Assembly: GCA_002085445.1 (NCBI GenBank)
Contig: NBMI01000042.1
Span: forward strand, 1-37,856
Source: Candidatus Parabeggiatoa sp. nov. 2
Lineage (GTDB): Bacteria > Pseudomonadota > Gammaproteobacteria > Beggiatoales > Beggiatoaceae
Length of the DNA: 37,856 nt
Reading direction: 5' to 3'
Shown here: positions 17,232 to 25,763 of the stretch, one piece after another
Layout of the letters: every line of letters starts with the position of its first letter
How positions within the stretch are numbered: the first letter of the stretch is position 1
The notes under the pieces: model-generated
The model's input: only the letters and a program-made list of their open reading frames with translations
Databases searched by the model: none
Told to the model about the DNA's origin: nothing
Translations under genes and position numbers: made by a program

Positions 17232-17975
17232 ATGAAACGTACTTGGATTTCGCTCAATTTGAAAACGGTGAGAAATCCTATTTTTTCAAGTAGGATTTGT
17301 TTGAGGCTTTTGGAGTTTCACTGGACAGAGGATGTGCCAAATGAAGCCGTAGGCAAAACGGTTATCGTGACTTATACAAATGGTCAATGGAAAGCCTGCG
17401 TCACCGTCGCTCAAACTTTATCCATTGTTGCTCTTGATCCTGGCATTAGAACGTTTCAAACCGCCTTTAGTTTCGATTCTGCGGTTAGTTATGGCGATGG
17501 CTTTGTTAATGATCAGCTAGTACCCCTCATGTTGGAACTTGATGCTCTTTTATCTGCACGCGACAAGCTTCATCGTGAAGATAAATCTAAACAATATTGC
17601 CTACCTTTGAAACTAAGAAGATGGTACAAAAAAGTCATGAAACTCGTAAACGATTTTTAAGACGTAAAACGGTTAGAGGCAAGCGCAGGTAGGGCACACT
17701 ATAAGTTTAAACAAACCTTTTCGTGGAAGGCTAAGAAGTATGGCAAAACGGTGATCGATGTTAATGAATCATATTGGGATGGTTCAATTCTCAAAAACTT
17801 GGCGGGGAAAGCTTCAATTCTTTTCCAAGGTAAAAGAGTGAACCAAGATATACATGGTGCCAGAAATATTTTGATTCGGTTTTTAACCAAGGTGATAGAT
17901 GGTTTATCACCCCAGGGAGCTTACCCCTTAAACATAACCGAACCACTATTTGGTGGTTTTGGCGTTTTTAAGTAA
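17232..17975 (+). pseudogene. Decayed TnpB-family transposon nuclease
   Basis: About 247 codons in one frame, interrupted by a stop at 17658, compared with about 400 in intact relatives. VALDPGIRTFQTAF is the RuvC-I motif. LPLKLRRWYKKVMKLVNDF matches the helix after it. After the stop, AHYKFKQTFSWKAKKYGKTV and DVNESY match the segment before the zinc finger, but the two CxxC pairs are missing. NQDIHGARNILIRFLT is the RuvC-III motif. The segment around RuvC-II (about 40 residues) also seems deleted. The protein therefore cannot be active. The sequence style (DPGIRTF, AHYKFKQ, HGARNILIR) recalls the TnpB group related to IS607-type elements. No TnpA gene is present. It lies between phaA and phaB. 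Confidence 0.85.
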
Positions 17976-18047
17976 GAGTATATGATGGGCTGTACCAATT
18001 ACCCAATTACCTATTACCCATTACCAAAAATGATAGGAGAATAATTA

Positions 18048-18782
18048 ATGACAAGTAGAGTCGCATTGGTAACCGGTGGCACCGGTGGAATAGGCACAGA
18101 AATCTGTAAGGCACTTGCTAATAACGGTTGTCGTGTAGCCGCATCTTGGTTGGCGGGTGTTGATGATGGCGAAGGTTGGCAAGCTAAACTCAAAGAAGAG
18201 GGCTTTGACTTTGCCATTGCCGAAGGCGATGTCTCTGATTTTGAAGCGGCAGCTGCGATGGTTAAAGAGGCAGAGGCGAAACTCGGCCCAATTGATATTT
18301 TGGTTAATTGTGCGGGTATCACTAAGGATTGTTTTTTGCATAAAATGGAAAAAGACCAATGGGATGCTGTGCTTCGCATCAATCTTGATAGCGTATTTAA
18401 TGTTACAAAGCAAGTGATAAAGGGTATGAGAGGCCGAGGATTTGGGCGAATTATCAATATTTCCTCAGTCAACGGGCAAAAGGGTCAAATTGGACAAACC
18501 AATTATTCCGCAGCCAAAGCGGGTATGCACGGTTTTACGATGGCGCTGGCTCAAGAATCGGCCCGTAAAGGTATCACCGTTAACACGGTATCGCCCGGTT
18601 ATATTGCTACGAGCATGGTTGCCGCTATGGGCGAAAAAACCGTTAAGAAAATGATTGACCAAATTCCCGTTGGGCGTTTGGGTAAACCTGAAGAAATTGC
18701 GAGAGTGGTAGCCTTTTTGGCTGCTGACGAATCTGGCTTTATCACCGGTGCCAATATTGCCATCAATGGTGGTATGCACTAA
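18048..18782 (+). CDS. phaB: Acetoacetyl-CoA reductase
   Basis: 244 residues, a short-chain dehydrogenase of the usual length. It reduces acetoacetyl-CoA to (R)-3-hydroxybutyryl-CoA with NADPH, the second step of PHB synthesis. Visible motifs: TGGTGGIG (9-16, nucleotide binding), VNCAG (87-90), S140, and Y153-x3-K157 in NYSAAKAG. RGRGFGRIINISSVNGQKGQ and VSPGYIATSMV are characteristic of PhaB rather than FabG. TAGGAGA about 9 nt before the ATG supports the start. The leader also has a TTACCCAATTACC-type repeat. The thiolase partner lies upstream beyond an insertion. No PHB synthase is in the window. Confidence 0.94.
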   Translation: MTSRVALVTGGTGGIGTEICKALANNGCRVAASWLAGVDDGEGWQAKLKEEGFDFAIAEGDVSDFEAAAAMVKEAEAKLGPIDILVNCAGITKDCFLHKMEKDQWDAVLRINLDSVFNVTKQVIKGMRGRGFGRIINISSVNGQKGQIGQTNYSAAKAGMHGFTMALAQESARKGITVNTVSPGYIATSMVAAMGEKTVKKMIDQIPVGRLGKPEEIARVVAFLAADESGFITGANIAINGGMH

Positions 18783-19010
18783 TCTGTGATCAGTGCTCAG
18801 TGCTCAGTGATCAGTTTAGCAGTGATCAGTCGTCAATGATCAGTCATTAGTGATAACTGATAACTGATAACGGGTAAATGATAAATGATAACTGATAACT
18901 GATAGCTGATAACTGATAACTGATAACTGATAACTGATAACTAATAACTGATAACTGATAGCTGATGATAACTAATAACTGATAACTGATCACAGATCAC
19001 TGTAACAACT
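18783..19010. repeat. TAACTGA heptamer array
   Basis: About 18848-18990 is mostly tandem TAACTGA heptamers with variants (TAGCTGA, TAACTAA). It is preceded by GTGATCAGTGCTCAGT-type palindromes at 18786-18845. TAACTGA direct repeats are described as abundant between genes of marine Beggiatoaceae. The array lies directly upstream of the response-regulator gene starting at 19011. Confidence 0.9.
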
Positions 19011-19409
19011 ATGACGGATAAAATAACTATTTTGATTATAGATGATGAAATTGTTTCTCGCTATAGCATAGAAGCACTCCTAGAAGAAGACGATTATACG
19101 TTAGTCTTTGCTGAAGATGGTAGGCAGGGCTTGGAAAAAGCTCAAACAATGCCCCCAGATTTAGTCTTGTTGGATGTGATGATGCCGAACATGAATGGTT
19201 TTGAGGTGTGTCGGCGCTTGCGTGCTAATCCAGATCTGGCCAATTTGCCGGTGGTGATGGTAACCGCTTGGGATGATCCTGTTGCCCGTGCGCGTTGTTT
19301 GGAAATCGGTGCCACAGAAGTCGTTTGTAAACCGTTTAATCGTACTGAGTTACATGCCCTCGTACACAATCTGACTCAAGTTTTCCAGCCAAAATTGCAA
19401 GTTCAGTAA
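19011..19409 (+). CDS. Single-domain response regulator (receiver only)
   Basis: 132 residues, all one REC domain. Acidic pair D11-D12, phosphoacceptor D55 in LVLLDVMMPN, T85 in VVMVTAWDD and K107 in VVCKPFN are all present, so it should be phosphorylatable. There is no output domain; such proteins act by binding a partner or as phosphate sinks. It is clearly a paralogue of the receiver of the next gene (both have DDE.VSRY, CRRLRANP and LDVMMP). It begins 20 nt after the TAACTGA array without a clear Shine-Dalgarno. No histidine kinase is in the window. Confidence 0.93.
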   Translation: MTDKITILIIDDEIVSRYSIEALLEEDDYTLVFAEDGRQGLEKAQTMPPDLVLLDVMMPNMNGFEVCRRLRANPDLANLPVVMVTAWDDPVARARCLEIGATEVVCKPFNRTELHALVHNLTQVFQPKLQVQ

Positions 19410-19500
19410 GTCATAGATAAATTCGGTAGTGCCCCACCGGGAAGTGGTAGATATCGATGCTCATGTTTTTGAGGGAGAAAGTTTATTGAGCCACGTTAGC

Positions 19501-19640
19501 CTATAGTTTTTCAGAGAATTATTTTCTTAAGAGGGCGAACACTAAAGAAAGCCCCTACAAGATTCCGTTCGTTGTTGTAGGGGTTGACCTGCGTGTCAAC
19601 CCTATCGCTGTTTTGAAATTATTTATCTGAAAATCTATAG
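19501..19640 (-). mobile_element. MITE-like palindromic element, copy 2
   Basis: 140 bp. Ends CTATAGTTTTTCAGA and TCTGAAAATCTATAG are near-perfect inverted repeats. Its reverse complement aligns end to end with 8362-8497. The internal hairpin uses GGGGTTGACC and GTCAACCC. It has no coding capacity. Confidence 0.8.
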
Positions 19641-19873
19641 AGATAAATCACTAAGCATCGCTCTCAACTCTCCATCATTCGACTCGCTCAAAAGGGCTGA
19701 GCGCTAGTACCCTTTAGGGTACTTTAGCTTTTAGCCATTCGCTTTAGCGAATGGCGGGAACTTGATCATCGAGTAGATGCGGTTCTGCGGGGCGTTTTTT
19801 GGCTTTCTCTCCACGACTTATTGGGGCACTTGATCTCGCCATTTATGGCCTTATCAATTGGGAAAATATAAAC

Positions 19874-19944
19874 TAAGTACCTGTGCAAGAATCTCGTGGT
19901 ATTTCGGAGTCGAAATACCAGAAAATTCATGATTGCTGTACTTA
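19874..19944. mobile_element. 71-bp palindromic element (TAAGTACC ends)
   Basis: TAAGTACCTGTGCAAGAATC at the left matches, inverted, GATTGCTGTACTTA at the right. The centre GGTATTTC-GGAGTC-GAAATACC is a perfect 8-bp stem. It is related in ends and layout to 29391-29505 (TAAGTACCTTGGCAAAAATT ... TGCCAAGGTACTTA). Confidence 0.6.
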
Positions 19945-20001
19945 AAAACGTCAGACTTCTGAATTTAAAATACTAAGCGCCTAATTGTTGGCAAAAAAAC
20001 C

Positions 20002-21750
20002 ATGCCAGAAAAAAGTACCATTTTGATTGTAGATGACGAGCTGGTTTCTCGCTATACGGTTGAAGTCTTACTCGCTCAAGAAGGCTATACCTTGGTGTTT
20101 GCCGAAAGCGGGGAAGATGCATTAAAAAAAGTCGTCGAATTAATCCCCGATTTAATGCTACTTGATGTGATGATGCCGGGCATGGATGGCTTTGAGCTGT
20201 GTCGGCGCTTGCGGGCTAATCCGCGTTTAGCGGAATTACCTATTGTGATGGTGACGGCACTTGATGACCGCGAGTCACGCTTGCGCGGCATTGAGGCGGG
20301 GGCCGATGATTTTATGAGTAAACCTTTTGATCGCGCCGAATTACGTGCCCGTGTTCGCACTATTACCCGTCTCAACCGCTATCGTCGTTTAATAGAAACC
20401 GAAGAACAACTGGCCTATTTAGCCAACTACGATATGCTGACTGGCTTGCCCAACCGTAATTTGCTGCTTGAGCGACTGCGCCAAACTTTGGGGCGTGCCA
20501 GCCGAAGTCATCAAAATGTGGCGATATTGGCACTCGATTTAGATCATTTTAAAATGATTAACGATTCGCTAGGCCAAGAAGCCGGCGATAATATGTTGCG
20601 CGAAGTCGCACAACGCTTGACTCATCAGGTGTCTCCTGAGGAGGCAACAGTCGCCCGATTGGGTGGTGATGAATTTGTGGTCATGTTTGACACTAATAAT
20701 CTCGTTAAAGATGTCAGTGAGATGGCACAACGTTTGTTGGACGACATCAGCCTCCCGGTGACAATTGATAATCACGAAATGGTCATTACCGCCAGCATTG
20801 GTATCAGTGTTTATCCCAGCGATGGCAAAGACGCGGCTGTTTTGCTCAAAAATGCTGATACGGCCATGTCGCGTGCCAAAGCGGCCGGTAAAAATGGTTA
20901 CCAATTTTTTACCGCTGAAATGAATAAAGTCGCTTTAAAGCGGTTGGTTTTGGAAAACCAACTGCGTAAAGTTTTGGCAAAAAATGAATTGCGTTTGTAC
21001 TATCAACCGCAGATAGAAGTGAGTAGTGGACAGCTCGTTGGCGTGGAAGCGTTGTTACGTTGGCAACACCCTAAATTGGGGTTGCTCTCGCCCGGCCAGT
21101 TTGTGCAGGTTACTGAAGAAATGGGGCTGATCATCCCTATTGGAGAATGGGTATTGCGGACAGCTTGTCAACAAAATAGGGCTTGGCAACGTGCCGGTTT
21201 TCCCCCCTTACGTGTGTCAGTTAATGTCTCAAGTCGGCAGTTTCAGGCTTCTAACTTATTGCAAACAATTGAAAATGCCTTGACAGACAGCGGCCTTAAT
21301 CCGGTTTATCTGGAGTTAGAATTAACTGAAAGTCTGCTCATAGATGAAGACAATGATAAAAGAAATAGCATTTTTGCTCTGCTCCGTGAATTACAAGGCA
21401 TGGGTGTACAAATTGCTATTGATGATTTTGGAACAGGCTACTCTTCCTTGAGCTATTTAAAACGTTTTCCCGTCAATACTTTGAAGATTGATCGTTCCTT
21501 TGTTAAGGATATTGGCACTGGCGATGATGATGCGGCCATTACCAGCGCGATTATCGCAATGGCGCATAGTTTGCGCCTGTCTGTTGTTGCTGAAGGTGTG
21601 GAGACTTCGGAACAATTAGCATTTTTGCAGACTCAGCAATGCGAATTCATTCAGGGATTTTTCTTCAGTCCACCTCTCTCGGTGGAAGAGATAACTCTGA
21701 TGTTGCAGGAAGTAGGTAAACAACCGCTCTGTTTAATGAAACATGCTTAA
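20002..21750 (+). CDS. REC-GGDEF-EAL c-di-GMP protein
   Basis: 582 residues, soluble. The receiver covers about 1-125, with D55 in LMLLDVMMPG and K107. The GGDEF domain (about 140-305) has YDMLTGLPNRNLL and an intact GGDEF at 221-225, but no RxxD inhibitory site five residues upstream (PEEA there). The EAL domain (about 320-570) has EALLRW (349-354), ELELTES (438-444), IDDFGTGYSSL (473-483), KIDRSF (495-500) and EGVE (531-534). Both catalytic halves look intact, so it could make and break c-di-GMP under control of phosphorylation. Two PilZ proteins at 31.4 and 33.9 kb are possible effectors (inference). No strong Shine-Dalgarno precedes the ATG. A terminator follows directly. Confidence 0.95.
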   Translation: MPEKSTILIVDDELVSRYTVEVLLAQEGYTLVFAESGEDALKKVVELIPDLMLLDVMMPGMDGFELCRRLRANPRLAELPIVMVTALDDRESRLRGIEAGADDFMSKPFDRAELRARVRTITRLNRYRRLIETEEQLAYLANYDMLTGLPNRNLLLERLRQTLGRASRSHQNVAILALDLDHFKMINDSLGQEAGDNMLREVAQRLTHQVSPEEATVARLGGDEFVVMFDTNNLVKDVSEMAQRLLDDISLPVTIDNHEMVITASIGISVYPSDGKDAAVLLKNADTAMSRAKAAGKNGYQFFTAEMNKVALKRLVLENQLRKVLAKNELRLYYQPQIEVSSGQLVGVEALLRWQHPKLGLLSPGQFVQVTEEMGLIIPIGEWVLRTACQQNRAWQRAGFPPLRVSVNVSSRQFQASNLLQTIENALTDSGLNPVYLELELTESLLIDEDNDKRNSIFALLRELQGMGVQIAIDDFGTGYSSLSYLKRFPVNTLKIDRSFVKDIGTGDDDAAITSAIIAMAHSLRLSVVAEGVETSEQLAFLQTQQCEFIQGFFFSPPLSVEEITLMLQEVGKQPLCLMKHA

Positions 21751-21753
21751 ATA

Positions 21754-21784
21754 AGCGTTTAAGATGCATAAACGCTTTTTATTG
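21754..21784 (+). terminator. Rho-independent terminator after the REC-GGDEF-EAL gene
   Basis: AGCGTTTA (21754-21761) pairs perfectly with TAAACGCT (21769-21776) across a 7-nt loop, followed by TTTTATT. It starts three bases after the stop codon. Confidence 0.8.
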
Positions 21785-21998
21785 CTGGACTTTGTATTCA
21801 CCCAATGTGCAATTTTTTTTGAACGGGTTATCATGCTGTCGTCATCAGCTTTAGCTTCTGAGGGTGAACTGTGGAGGAGTATAAAGCTAAAGCTTTGTAC
21901 TCCAATCTCCCAGAGTGTTGGTTGTATTATATTTAGGTTAGGCACGTTTTTTGCTCCTCATAATAGGAAAATACCTATTTTCCCAATCAGAGGTTAAT

Positions 21999-23957
21999 AT
22001 GAAAAAAACCACCTTTTCCATTGCTTTACTGTTGGTATTTTCTAACAGCCACGCCATTGGCATTCCCGCTGTTCACCCGAACATTGTTGTTGCTGAAAAA
22101 GGCAACCTTGTTTTCGTAGATGGCAACAACAAATATCCCTTAAAGCCGGTAACTACAAAATACACGCTTAAGCAGTTGGTAGGTAGTCCTACCGGAACTG
22201 ACAGCGGGCTTAAATTCCAGTTTGGCAACCTCAATGGCAAACTTTATTATGGTTTTATCAAACCGGGAGATGGCCGTTATCCGCAACCTGTTTTTTCCCC
22301 TCGCTCGGCCACCATCAAAAAAGGTGAAGCCAGTCTTGATATTTTAGGCCATCTGGGCGGCAAGTACGACATGATTGGTTGGGAAGAAACGGGGCGGGGT
22401 ACTCTCGGTTATCGGGTGGTGAGCAGCGATGGCACTATTCTTTATGACGGCAAGATTGCCTTCACTGGTAAAAGCCCTTTCCAAATTAACTCTGCTTCTA
22501 TTGTTGAAGGGCCGTTTGTCAATCTTGCTGAAGATGGTAGTTTCCATCACACTGTCCGTCTTTCTTTTGAGAGTCTGAAGGAAACGACGGCTACCGTTAC
22601 TGCCACTAATACCAAAGACAAAACTCAAGTCCACATTTTCAAGGACGATATGCCCGCCACTCATCACGAAATCACGCTAACGGGTTTGCAGCAGGATACC
22701 GTTTACTTATATACGGTGGAAACCAATCACGGTAATCATGTTTATAGCGAAAGCTATTCTTTTAAAACGGCCCCCGCTCCTGGAAGCCGAAAGCCTTTTG
22801 TTTTCGCCTACGCCAGCGACTCACGCGCGGCACTGGGCGGTGGTGAGCGACGCATTGAGGGAACTAATGCTTATATCATGAAAAGAATTGCGGCCCTGAT
22901 TAGCTTCAAAGAGGCCGCTTTTATGCAGTTCACTGGCGACATGATTGATGGCTATCTGAATAGTGTCGAACAAACTAAGGTGGAATACCGCAATTGGAAG
23001 AGGGCCATTGAGCCGTTCGCGCACTATATGCCGGTTGTTGCCGCGATGGGCAATCACGAGGCTGTCACGCACACGTTTAGTGCGTCGGGCAACAATTTAT
23101 TGAGGCTGTTGACAAGGGCACCGAGTCGCTTTAGCGTGGATCGGTTTCCTTATGAAACCGATTCGGCTGAGGCCGTCTTTGCCGGCCAATTTGTCAACCC
23201 AACTAATGGCCTAGAGAGTGAAGACGGCGCGGAATATGATCCTAATCCCAATCAGCAGGACTTTCCCAGCTACAAGGAAAACGTTTTTTACTACGTTTAT
23301 GATAACGTTGCCATGATTGTGTTAAATTCCGATTACTGGTATGCGCCTTCACTTAAGAGTTACCCTGATTCAGGTGGCAATCTTCATGGTTATCTGATGG
23401 ATAAACAGTTGGAATGGTTAGAAGCCACTCTCGCCAGCTTGGAGGCTGATAACAATATTGATTTTGTCTTTGTCACTCATCATACGCCGGCTTTTCCCAA
23501 CGGTGGGCACGTTGGAGATGATATGTGGTATCGTGGCAATAATAAGCCACGGGCGGTAGTTAAACATACTGCGGATGGTAAGAACTTGGTGCTACGGGGC
23601 ATCATTGAGCAGCGGGATAAGTATCTTAAAATTTTGCTGAAAAGCAAAAAAGTCTTCGGTTTTTTGACCGGGGATGAACATAACTTCAATTGGCTCCCCA
23701 TTAGCAAGGAGGCCAATATTTATCCTGATGGCTGGGATAAAGAAGATATTAGAAAGCGGCCAGAATTTCGTGTCCTTTTTCAAGTTAACAATGGTGCGGC
23801 AGGGGCCCCGTATTATGCCCAAGAAAAAACGCCTTGGAGTGAGCATGTGCAAAGCTTCACTACCCAAAACGCGGTGGTTTTTTTCCATGTTCATGGAAAG
23901 TCAATTGAAGTGGAAGTCCTCAATCCTGATACGTTGGATACGATATTCAAATTCTGA
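21999..23957 (+). CDS. Secreted purple acid phosphatase-like metallophosphoesterase
   Basis: 652 residues from the ATG at 21999, which follows CAGAGGT and gives a signal peptide (MKKTTFSIALLLVFSNSHA); a start 48 nt upstream would spoil it. The mature protein is periplasmic or exported. Residues about 165-258 form a fibronectin-like domain typical of purple acid phosphatases (PAPs) (LTGLQQDTVYLYTVE, SYSFKTAPAPG). The calcineurin-like phosphoesterase domain follows: ASDSR (272-276), TGDMIDG (312-318), AAMGNHE (348-354), VTHHTPAFPNGGH and TGDEHNF near the end, giving the two-metal site. It probably releases phosphate from organic esters. Residues 20-160 have no recognised domain. The gene seems to stand alone, with repeats after it. 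Confidence 0.88.
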   Translation: MKKTTFSIALLLVFSNSHAIGIPAVHPNIVVAEKGNLVFVDGNNKYPLKPVTTKYTLKQLVGSPTGTDSGLKFQFGNLNGKLYYGFIKPGDGRYPQPVFSPRSATIKKGEASLDILGHLGGKYDMIGWEETGRGTLGYRVVSSDGTILYDGKIAFTGKSPFQINSASIVEGPFVNLAEDGSFHHTVRLSFESLKETTATVTATNTKDKTQVHIFKDDMPATHHEITLTGLQQDTVYLYTVETNHGNHVYSESYSFKTAPAPGSRKPFVFAYASDSRAALGGGERRIEGTNAYIMKRIAALISFKEAAFMQFTGDMIDGYLNSVEQTKVEYRNWKRAIEPFAHYMPVVAAMGNHEAVTHTFSASGNNLLRLLTRAPSRFSVDRFPYETDSAEAVFAGQFVNPTNGLESEDGAEYDPNPNQQDFPSYKENVFYYVYDNVAMIVLNSDYWYAPSLKSYPDSGGNLHGYLMDKQLEWLEATLASLEADNNIDFVFVTHHTPAFPNGGHVGDDMWYRGNNKPRAVVKHTADGKNLVLRGIIEQRDKYLKILLKSKKVFGFLTGDEHNFNWLPISKEANIYPDGWDKEDIRKRPEFRVLFQVNNGAAGAPYYAQEKTPWSEHVQSFTTQNAVVFFHVHGKSIEVEVLNPDTLDTIFKF

Positions 23958-23965
23958 GCGATGAT

Positions 23966-24292
23966 GATAGCGCCTAAGTTTGTAGTAGGCGCTTTAGCGC
24001 CTAAGTTTGTAGTAGGTGCTTTAGCGCCTAAGTTTGTAGTAGGCGCTTTAGCGCCTAAGTTTGTAGTAGGTGCTTTAGCGCCTAAGTTTGTAGTACTTTA
24101 GCGCCTTGCGTTTGTAGTAGGCGCTTTAGCGCCTTGCGTTTGTAGTAGGTGCTTTAGCGCCTTGCGTTTGTAGTAGGTGCTTTAGCGCCTAAGTAGTTAA
24201 TAGTAAGCGCTTTAGCGCCTAAGTTTGTAGTAGTCGCTTTAACGACTTAATCTCGTTAAGGCGATAAATCGCCTACTACAAACACTACAAAC
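23966..24292. repeat. 27-bp tandem array with GGCGCTTTAGCGCC palindrome
   Basis: About eleven units of 27 bp (TAAGTTTGTAGTAGGCGCTT, then TAGCGCC) run from about 23969 to 24245. Variants are AAG to TGCG and GGCGC to GGTGC. The block ends with an inverted half (CGATAAATCGCCTACTACAA) just before the next gene. The same unit in the opposite orientation occurs at 28591-28690. Confidence 0.85.
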
Positions 24293-24308
24293 GATTGGAG
24301 TATTGACA

Positions 24309-25763
24309 ATGAATTTGGTTGACGAAGAAACGGTTTCTATTACATTCCCGGTGGATAATGTCGCGCTTGCCAAAAGGCGACTTAGCGAATGTCCTATAAA
24401 AGAAGTCTTAGGCGATGTCATTGGGAGTACTATTGAAGCGTGTAGCGGTGCTAAGGAACAAGTCGTGGTGGAATGGAGTCAACCGTTAAAAACAGTTGGT
24501 TACCATCCTTTGATCGCGGCCGCATTTATGGCATTTAGCGAACACCGTCCGCTTGTTCTTTCGCCTGATATGGTGTGGATTACCATTGCCCAAGGCTTGG
24601 CTCAACATATCAATCTCCATCCAGAAAAATTCAGATATTTTTGTGTATCCCATGAAGCTAAGCTCCAAATAGAGGTTCAGACACTTAGAAAGGATTGGGC
24701 TAAAATTGTTCACTCGTTTGGCAATCAGATAAAACGGCATACAAATGCGGGATTGTACGAGTTATTCGTCGCCAACTTCAGTACGACTGGCGAGATTGAG
24801 CGGACGGTGAGCGAAGTGGTTATGATGGACGCTTTTAAGCGTTATTTTGACTATCTGGTTACCGACATTTGTGGTATTCCTTCCGTGACATTGGAAGGCA
24901 CTACCAAGGATTGGATACTGCTTAAGAATAAAGTGGAAGCGATTAAACTCTTTGGGCTTAAGTGGTGGATGAAGCAGTTGTTGGCCATCTGTGATCAGTT
25001 TATTCGAGCTTCTCAAGGTGATGTTGATTTAGAGCATTGGCAAAACTTATGCAAACTCAAAGATCGGTATGGTGAACCTATCATTAATGGGTGGATTATC
25101 AAGTTAATCGCTTATGTCAGAAGGACGCATAATGGGGATTTTAATGTTATCAACCCGGTCTTCATGGGCAAAGATGAAGTCACTTCTTGGAATTTGTCTA
25201 ATGGCCTTTCAATCGTTCCTTTTATTTGGAAGGATAGGGAAACCAAAACCTCGAAACTTCTGGAATTAATTGCTGGGTTCACAGGGATAACGCAGTCACC
25301 TGATAATTTTGCTCTACGTCCCAAGCTAGGTTGGGCCGTGCGGGAAGTCTCATTACTTGATCAGTTGATTCACAAAATAAAATGTGATCATGATTCCAAT
25401 CGACCTTATTCTGGCAATTTTGATAAGTTTCGTCGTTTTCCAAGTGATCTCTGGAAATTTTACCGTGCCACCAATGGTGCCGGCTTTTATCCAAGTGATA
25501 AGGGTTATCGATATCGCATTCTTCGATTGGAAGAAATTGAACCAATACCCGGCTTTTTCGAGCCGTTTTTCAAGCTTTGCCAACTGGAAGACGGCCGTTT
25601 TTTTGCAATAAGTCTTTATGGTTCTGTTGATAAAAAACGTGGGCATGTTTACCCAATTATTTGTTATCAACGGAATTTGCCAGAAAGTAAAAGAAAAGTC
25701 ATTGCACATTCCTTCACTGAGCTACTTGAATATATCATCAATGACAACGGCGATCATATTTAA
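24309..25763 (+). CDS. DUF4419 domain protein
   Basis: 484 residues. The start is the ATG at 24309, eight bases after GGAG; a TTG two codons earlier would sit too close. The segment HPLIAAAFMAFSEHRPLVLS, then DMVWITIAQGLAQHINLHPEKF, is the characteristic opening of DUF4419. The remainder (WSQPLK, GIPSVTLEGTTKDW, KLLELIAGFTGITQ) also follows that family, whose molecular role is not known. There is no signal peptide, membrane segment or known catalytic motif. The last 100 residues (FYRATNGAGFYPSDKGYRYR, RFFAISLYGS) resemble a SMI1/KNR4-like fold only loosely. The gene stands alone between repeat blocks. Confidence 0.82.
   Translation: MNLVDEETVSITFPVDNVALAKRRLSECPIKEVLGDVIGSTIEACSGAKEQVVVEWSQPLKTVGYHPLIAAAFMAFSEHRPLVLSPDMVWITIAQGLAQHINLHPEKFRYFCVSHEAKLQIEVQTLRKDWAKIVHSFGNQIKRHTNAGLYELFVANFSTTGEIERTVSEVVMMDAFKRYFDYLVTDICGIPSVTLEGTTKDWILLKNKVEAIKLFGLKWWMKQLLAICDQFIRASQGDVDLEHWQNLCKLKDRYGEPIINGWIIKLIAYVRRTHNGDFNVINPVFMGKDEVTSWNLSNGLSIVPFIWKDRETKTSKLLELIAGFTGITQSPDNFALRPKLGWAVREVSLLDQLIHKIKCDHDSNRPYSGNFDKFRRFPSDLWKFYRATNGAGFYPSDKGYRYRILRLEEIEPIPGFFEPFFKLCQLEDGRFFAISLYGSVDKKRGHVYPIICYQRNLPESKRKVIAHSFTELLEYIINDNGDHI

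Larger units (their letters stand above)
19410..20001. other. Intergenic region with two MITE-like elements and hairpins
   Basis: It holds the MITE at 19501-19640 and the element at 19874-19944 (listed separately). Hairpins: GTACCCTTTAGGGTAC at about 19707-19722 and CCATTCGCTTTAGCGAATGG at about 19736-19755. No gene was found. Confidence 0.6.

Noticed and set aside
23966..24292. Possible CRISPR array
   Set aside because: The 27-bp units are contiguous with no unique spacers; the same applies to the arrays at 199-333, 640-1016 and 4310-4695.
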